From Nocardioides sp. L-11A (GTDB lineage Bacteria > Actinomycetota > Actinomycetes > Propionibacteriales > Nocardioidaceae), in NCBI GenBank assembly GCA_029961745.1, contig CP124680.1, positions 3,658,001 through 3,722,000 on the forward strand: a stretch of DNA of 64,000 nt, in the 5' to 3' direction. The notes under the pieces are model-generated. The model searched no databases and was not told the DNA's origin. It saw nothing but the letters and a program-made list of their open reading frames with translations. This document shows, in pieces, positions 58,671 to 64,000 of this stretch. Numbering within the stretch: position 1 is the first letter of the stretch; every line of letters starts with the position of its first letter. The position numbers and the translations under genes are program-made.

Positions 58671-59822
58671 ATGAGCTCGCTCGACGACCTCGTGGAGGAC
58701 ATGGCCCGCCTGACCGACGCGCCCTGCACCCTCGAGGACCCCTACTTCCGGCTGATCGGCTTCTCCGACCACCGCGGTGACGACGTCGTCGACTCGATCC
58801 GGCAGCGCTCGATCCTGCAGCGCCGCTCGAGCGACGAGGTGCGGTCCTGGTTCCGCGCCCAGGGCATCGAGGACTCGCCCGGCCCGCTGCGCACGCCCGC
58901 CGACGCGGACCTCGGGATCGTGGGCCGCCTCTGCATCCCCGCCCGCCACCTGGACCGGGTGCACGGGTACTTCTGGCTGATCGACCCCGACGGCCGGATC
59001 CCGTCCGCCACCTGGCCCGAGGCGGCCCGGATCGCCGAGTCCGCGGCCCGGCTGCTCCATGTGGCCGAGCGGCGCCAGGCCCACCGCGACGCCCTCTTCC
59101 GCGAGCTGGTCGAGGGCGGCCGGCTGGCCGCCCGGGAGTCGGCGGTCGACCTCGCCCAGGCCGGCGGCCTCGACCTCCGGGAGCCGGTGACCTGCGTGCT
59201 GCTGGAGCGCCCCGAGCTGCTCGACCAGGTCGCCAGCAGGCCCTCCCGGCCGGGGGTCGTGTGGGTGCGCTCGAGCCCGCGCGTCGCCTGCGCCGTCGCC
59301 CGCGCCGAGCTCGCCGACCACGCCGGCGACCTCACCGCACTGCTCGGCTCCCTCGGGCTCGGCCGCCGGCTCGACAGCCTGGACCGGCTCACCCGCGCGG
59401 CGACCGGTCCCACGGTCCCCGGCATCGACGCGCTGGCCGCCTCCCATCGCGGAGCCCAGGTCAGCCTCCGCGTCGCCCGGACCGCCGAGCCGGGCGCGGT
59501 CGTGCGCTGGGAGTCCCTGGGGCCGCTCGCCCTCCTCGGCGTCAGCCGCGACGACGACCTCGCGGTGGCGGTGATCGACCCGCCGGTGCGGGCCTTCCTC
59601 GACACCGCCGCACCCGACGTCCTGCACACGGCACGGGTCTGGCTCCACGAGGCCGGCAGCGCCTCGCGTACGGCGGCCCTGCTCGCGGTGCACCGGCAGA
59701 CCGTCTACCACCGGCTCGGGCAGGTCGAGCAGGCCACCGGCTACGACCTCGCCCGCGGCACCGACCGGCTCCGTCTGCACCTCGCCCTGGAGCTGGCGCC
59801 GTATCTCACGTCCGCCGGCTGA
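58671..59822 (+). CDS. PucR-family transcriptional activator (PruC-like)
   Basis: A 383-residue PucR/CdaR-type regulator with a GGDEF-like central region and a C-terminal helix-turn-helix (SRTAALLAVHRQTVYHRLGQVEQATG). In mycobacteria the PucR-family protein PruC activates the proline dehydrogenase and P5C dehydrogenase genes; the divergent position here supports the same role. The ATG at 58671 has no clear ribosome site (TTGTCAG directly upstream), so the mRNA may be leaderless or weakly translated. A terminator hairpin follows. Confidence 0.87.
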   Translation: MSSLDDLVEDMARLTDAPCTLEDPYFRLIGFSDHRGDDVVDSIRQRSILQRRSSDEVRSWFRAQGIEDSPGPLRTPADADLGIVGRLCIPARHLDRVHGYFWLIDPDGRIPSATWPEAARIAESAARLLHVAERRQAHRDALFRELVEGGRLAARESAVDLAQAGGLDLREPVTCVLLERPELLDQVASRPSRPGVVWVRSSPRVACAVARAELADHAGDLTALLGSLGLGRRLDSLDRLTRAATGPTVPGIDALAASHRGAQVSLRVARTAEPGAVVRWESLGPLALLGVSRDDDLAVAVIDPPVRAFLDTAAPDVLHTARVWLHEAGSASRTAALLAVHRQTVYHRLGQVEQATGYDLARGTDRLRLHLALELAPYLTSAG

Positions 59823-59842
59823 GTCTCCAATTCGGTGGAGAC
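59823..59842 (+). terminator. Terminator hairpin behind the PucR gene
   Basis: GTCTCCA (59823-59829) pairs with TGGAGAC (59836-59842) around a 6-nt loop, beginning one base after the stop codon. There is no T tract. Confidence 0.6.
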
Positions 59843-59989
59843 GGCGGCCCGCGCCGACGTACATTCGATCGTCGGACCTCGCGCAGAGGTCTTCTGCCCT
59901 TCACGCCTTCGTGGCCGAACGGAAATGCGGACCTTGTAGGAATCCGACAGGTGCCGCACGACCGAGACGACCCGAAGGAGGAGGCGGCC

Positions 59990-60430
59990 ATGACCACCGT
60001 GATGCTGCTCAACGCCTCCTACGAGCCCCTCGGGACGGTGACCTTCCAGCACGCCGTGCGGATGCTGTTCCGCGAGGTCGCCACCGTCGAGGAGGCGCAC
60101 GAGGACCGGATGATCGGCCCGCACCCGTGGCCCCGGGTGATCCGGCTGGTGCGGTACGTCGCGGCCAAGTGGATGTACCGGCCGGCGGCGTACTCCCGGA
60201 GCAACGTGCTCAAGCGCGACCGCCACCGCTGCGCCTACTGCGGCCGGCACGCCTCGACCATCGACCACCTGCTCCCGCAGAGCCGCGGCGGCGGGTGGAC
60301 CTGGCTCAACACCGTCGCCGCCTGCGGGCCGTGCAACGGGCGCAAGGCCAACCGGACCCCGCCCGAGGCCGGGATGCGTCTGCTCGCCGTGCCGTTCGTC
60401 CCGACCCGCGCGCAGCTCGCCGCCGCCTGA
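59990..60430 (+). CDS. HNH endonuclease (small, complete)
   Basis: A 146-residue HNH protein. The nuclease core is CAYCGRHASTIDHLLPQSRG followed by NTVAACGPCNGRKANR, giving the two zinc CxxC pairs and the His-Asn-His set. The N-terminal part (VMLLNASYEPLGTVTFQHAV) is conserved in a widespread actinobacterial/bacterial HNH family of unknown role. It has a strong AAGGAGGAGG site and a 167-bp upstream region with its own promoter. There is no partner restriction or phage gene nearby. Unlike the remnant at 14711 it is intact. Confidence 0.85.
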   Translation: MTTVMLLNASYEPLGTVTFQHAVRMLFREVATVEEAHEDRMIGPHPWPRVIRLVRYVAAKWMYRPAAYSRSNVLKRDRHRCAYCGRHASTIDHLLPQSRGGGWTWLNTVAACGPCNGRKANRTPPEAGMRLLAVPFVPTRAQLAAA

Positions 60431-60456
60431 GGGACGAGACGCCCTACAGTTCGGGC

Positions 60457-61146
60457 GTGCGCAGGTCCACGAAGCTCAAGCTCGCCTACGGCGCCCTCGC
60501 CGCCGCCGACACCGCGCTGGCCGGCTCGCCGCGTCCGTGGGCGCATCGGGCCCGCTTCCTCACCAAGCCGCTGCTGCTGCCCACCCTGGGCGCGGCCCTG
60601 GCCGGTGACGTCCGGGCCGCCGGATCGCCGCTGCGGACGACGACGCTGGTCGCGCAGGCCGGCGGCTGGGGCGGCGACGTCCTCCTGCTGGGGCACGGGG
60701 AGCGGATGTTCGCGGCCGGGGCGGGCTCCTTCGGCCTGGGCCACCTGGCCTACCTGGCGGGGTTCCGGCGCCACCGCGACCGGCGTACGCCGAGCAGCCG
60801 GGCGCGCACCACCCGGCTGATCGCCGGCCTGTGGGCGACGAGCGGCCCGGTCGTGGCCGCGGCGGCCGCCCGCCAGGACCGGCGCTTGGGCGGCGTGCTG
60901 CTCGGCTACTCCGCCCTGCTCGCCACGATGGCGGCGGGTGCCGCACATCTCGACCCGGCACTGCCGCGCGATGCGCGCCTGCTGACGGCAGCCGGCGGCG
61001 CGCTCTTCCTCACCTCCGACGCGGTCCTCGGCACCCGGACCTTCCTGCTGCCCGGCGCGCCGCAGCGGCTGGAGTCGGTCGTGATGGCGACCTACACCGG
61101 CGCGCAGCTGCTGCTCGCCGAGGGCGCCGCCCGCGCCGATCGCTGA
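60457..61146 (+). CDS. YhhN-family (lysoplasmalogenase-like) membrane protein
   Basis: A 229-residue membrane protein with seven to eight hydrophobic segments. The family signature is seen as LTKPLLLPTLGAAL near residue 37, GWGGDVLLLG with the conserved Asp near 70, and FLTSDAVLGTRTF in the C-terminal third. Human TMEM86 members are lysoplasmalogenases; bacterial ones are mostly untested. GTG start at 60457, 26 bp behind the HNH gene. A long inverted repeat follows immediately at 61147. Confidence 0.8.
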   Translation: MRRSTKLKLAYGALAAADTALAGSPRPWAHRARFLTKPLLLPTLGAALAGDVRAAGSPLRTTTLVAQAGGWGGDVLLLGHGERMFAAGAGSFGLGHLAYLAGFRRHRDRRTPSSRARTTRLIAGLWATSGPVVAAAAARQDRRLGGVLLGYSALLATMAAGAAHLDPALPRDARLLTAAGGALFLTSDAVLGTRTFLLPGAPQRLESVVMATYTGAQLLLAEGAARADR

Positions 61147-61201
61147 GCCGGGCGCCCCAGACCCAAGGTCTCGGATCCCAGACGGCGAACGGGCGCCCGG
61201 C
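61147..61201 (+). terminator. Large hairpin behind the yhhN-like gene
   Basis: An 11-bp perfect stem (GCCGGGCGCCC 61147-61157, complement 61191-61201) encloses a second hairpin AGACC-CAA-GGTCT (61159-61171). It starts directly after the stop codon and ends 38 bp before the HutD start. It has no T tract. Probably a terminator. Confidence 0.7.
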
Positions 61202-61238
61202 CCACGGCGGCGGCCGGCGTCCGGTGGACTGGACCGCG

Positions 61239-61826
61239 ATGACCACGACGATCACGCGCGCCGCCGACCTGCCGTCGACCCCCTGGCGCAACGGGCAGGG
61301 CCGGACCACCGAGATCGCCCTCGCGGGCCCGCCGGACGACTTCGCGTGGCGGGTGAGTCTCGCCGAGGTGGCGCGCAACAGCGACTTCTCCCCGTTCCCC
61401 GGCGTCGACCGGATCATCATGCTGGTCGAGGGCGGCTCGATGACCCTGCACCTGCCCGGCCGGACCCGCGTCCTGCGACCGGACGTGCCGTTCGGCTTCG
61501 ACGGCGGGGCGCCGGTGCGCTGCGAGGTCGACCGGCCCACCCGCGACCTCAACGTGATGACCCGCCGGGGTGCCGCCCGAGCCCGCCTGGACGCGCACCG
61601 GCTCACCGCGGACGAGGAGCCGCTCGCCGTACCGGCCGCGGATCCGGTCGTGCTCGTCGTGCTCGACGGGAGCGTGACGCTCGCGACCGGCGGCGCGACC
61701 CTCGGGGCCGGCGACATCGCGATCGGGGACGAGCCGCTCGTGCTCGGCGGCACCGCCCGCGTGGCCGTCGCGCGGATCGAGATCGAGCCCGGGCGGACGC
61801 GCCGGCACGGAACTACTCGCCGGTAG
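61239..61826 (+). CDS. HutD/Ves-family protein
   Basis: A 195-residue bicupin-like protein of the HutD/Ves family: ITRAADLPSTPWRNGQGRTTEIAL, DDFAWRVSLAEVARNSDFSPFPGVDR and RDLNVMTRRGAAR are the family segments. HutD occurs with histidine-degradation genes, but no hut gene is present here. Ves-type proteins are linked to cold response. No catalytic residues are known. ATG at 61239 follows a run of G/C without an obvious ribosome site. Confidence 0.82.
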   Translation: MTTTITRAADLPSTPWRNGQGRTTEIALAGPPDDFAWRVSLAEVARNSDFSPFPGVDRIIMLVEGGSMTLHLPGRTRVLRPDVPFGFDGGAPVRCEVDRPTRDLNVMTRRGAARARLDAHRLTADEEPLAVPAADPVVLVVLDGSVTLATGGATLGAGDIAIGDEPLVLGGTARVAVARIEIEPGRTRRHGTTRR

Positions 61827-61833
61827 GTAGTGA

Positions 61834-63516
<1,683 letters not shown>

Positions 63517-63568
63517 GTCGCATCTGGGTCGACCGCATGGCAGGGGCGGTCGCGGGCACCGGTCCTCC

Positions 63569-64000
63569 ATGGGAGATCTGTTGGCGACCTACCGGCGCAA
63601 GCGCGACTTCACGCGCACCTCGGAGCCGGCCGGTGCGCCGCCGTCCCCGGACGGCGGCGCCCGGTTCGTCGTGCAGCGGCACCGGGCGAGCCGGCTCCAC
63701 TACGACCTGAGGTTCGAGATCGACGGCGTGCTGGTCAGCTGGGCGGTGCCGAAGGGGCCCACCCTCGATCCCGGCATCCGGCGGCTGGCCGTGCACGTCG
63801 AGGACCACCCGATCGAGTACCTCCACTTCGAGGGCGTCATCCCCTCCGGCGAGTACGGCGGCGGCGACGTGATCGTGTGGGACACCGGCACCTGGGAGCC
63901 GGTGAGGACCGACGACCCGCGCGCCGCGGTCCGCGACGGCGAGCTGCACGCCGAGATGCACGGGCACAAGCTGCGCGGCCGGCTGGTGCTCGTGCGCACC
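63569..64000 (+). CDS. LigD-type 3'-phosphoesterase (DNA repair), start of gene
   Basis: The first 144 codons of a gene running out of the window. The 3'-phosphoesterase (PE) domain of NHEJ DNA ligase D is visible: FVVQRHRASRLHYDLRFEIDG with the catalytic His, His, Asp, then SWAVPKGP, HVEDHPIEYLHFEG and IPSGEYGGGDVIVWDTG. It trims 3' ends in non-homologous end joining. It could be a stand-alone PE protein or the start of a full ligase D. The ATG at 63569 is weakly supported; L-L-A-T-Y-R-R-K-R-D-F follows, the normal family start. Confidence 0.85.
   Translation, partial: MGDLLATYRRKRDFTRTSEPAGAPPSPDGGARFVVQRHRASRLHYDLRFEIDGVLVSWAVPKGPTLDPGIRRLAVHVEDHPIEYLHFEGVIPSGEYGGGDVIVWDTGTWEPVRTDDPRAAVRDGELHAEMHGHKLRGRLVLVRT

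Overview
The window is a 64 kb stretch of very high-GC, gene-dense chromosome from an actinomycete. The proline genes with a PruC-like PucR activator, Lrp/MarR/TetR/LysR-rich catabolic islands, an FprA-type ferredoxin reductase, a KstR-like operator before a cholesterol oxidase, DUF222-type HNH remains and an actinobacterial type IV pilus locus all point to a soil member of Propionibacteriales (Nocardioides or a close relative). This is inference from gene content. Most genes are packed with 4-nt ATGA/GTGA overlaps, many start at GTG, and no tRNA, rRNA, insertion sequence, prophage or CRISPR array was seen.

Layout. 0-5 kb: the 3' end of a photolyase gene, a small hydrolase, then a putative sulfur/redox-stress module: a CsoR/CstR-family repressor lacking the copper-ligand His, a DUF302 protein, two C-tract/G-tract operators, an MMPL transporter and an AhpD-like CxxC protein. 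5-10.8 kb: a complete 4-hydroxybenzoate to beta-ketoadipate operon (pcaHGBDC-pobA), with a divergent IclR regulator. 10.8-15.2 kb: small membrane proteins, a nonapeptide-repeat protein, cardiolipin synthase, small orphan genes and an HNH endonuclease remnant. 15.3-24 kb: a type IV pilus locus on the minus strand in the order pilA-pilT-pilB-pilC-pilV-pilW-pilX-pilD, without pilMNOPQ. 24-26 kb: an SDR and two DUF202/YidH proteins. 25.8-32.1 kb: a LysR regulator and a tightly overlapping MBL-hydrolase, NitT/TauT-type ABC importer, FAH-family hydrolase and Rid-protein operon. 32.1-36 kb: an AsnC regulator with phenylalanine hydroxylase, and a LysR regulator with FprA.

36-51.4 kb is the most unusual part. 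It holds an ABC-importer operon headed by a metal-ligand-poor M24 (creatinase-fold) protein, a MarR gene, an eight-gene minus-strand catabolic operon, and a second, paralogous MarR gene followed by a 2-hydroxyacid dehydrogenase and an SDR. The catabolic operon encodes a NicC-like flavin monooxygenase, ALDH, a TPP enzyme, an SDR, a cupin, an alpha/beta hydrolase, an AspDH-like dehydrogenase and an extradiol dioxygenase. All three control regions share an AAGTATCT motif, so transport and catabolism probably form one regulon for an unidentified aromatic or N-heteroaromatic acid. 51.4-56 kb: two TetR-controlled units (DHA2 efflux pump with a VOC protein; membrane-anchored HSL-type esterase). 56-59.8 kb: proline catabolism with a divergent PucR activator. 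60-64 kb: an HNH nuclease, a YhhN protein, a HutD/Ves protein, cholesterol oxidase and the start of a LigD-type 3'-phosphoesterase gene.

Several convergent gene junctions carry elaborate palindromes. Two 61-nt elements of identical length share a conserved core with compensated stems, and a phase-matched 22-bp repeat array folds on itself at 51.45-51.58 kb. These are good candidates for undescribed intergenic elements.
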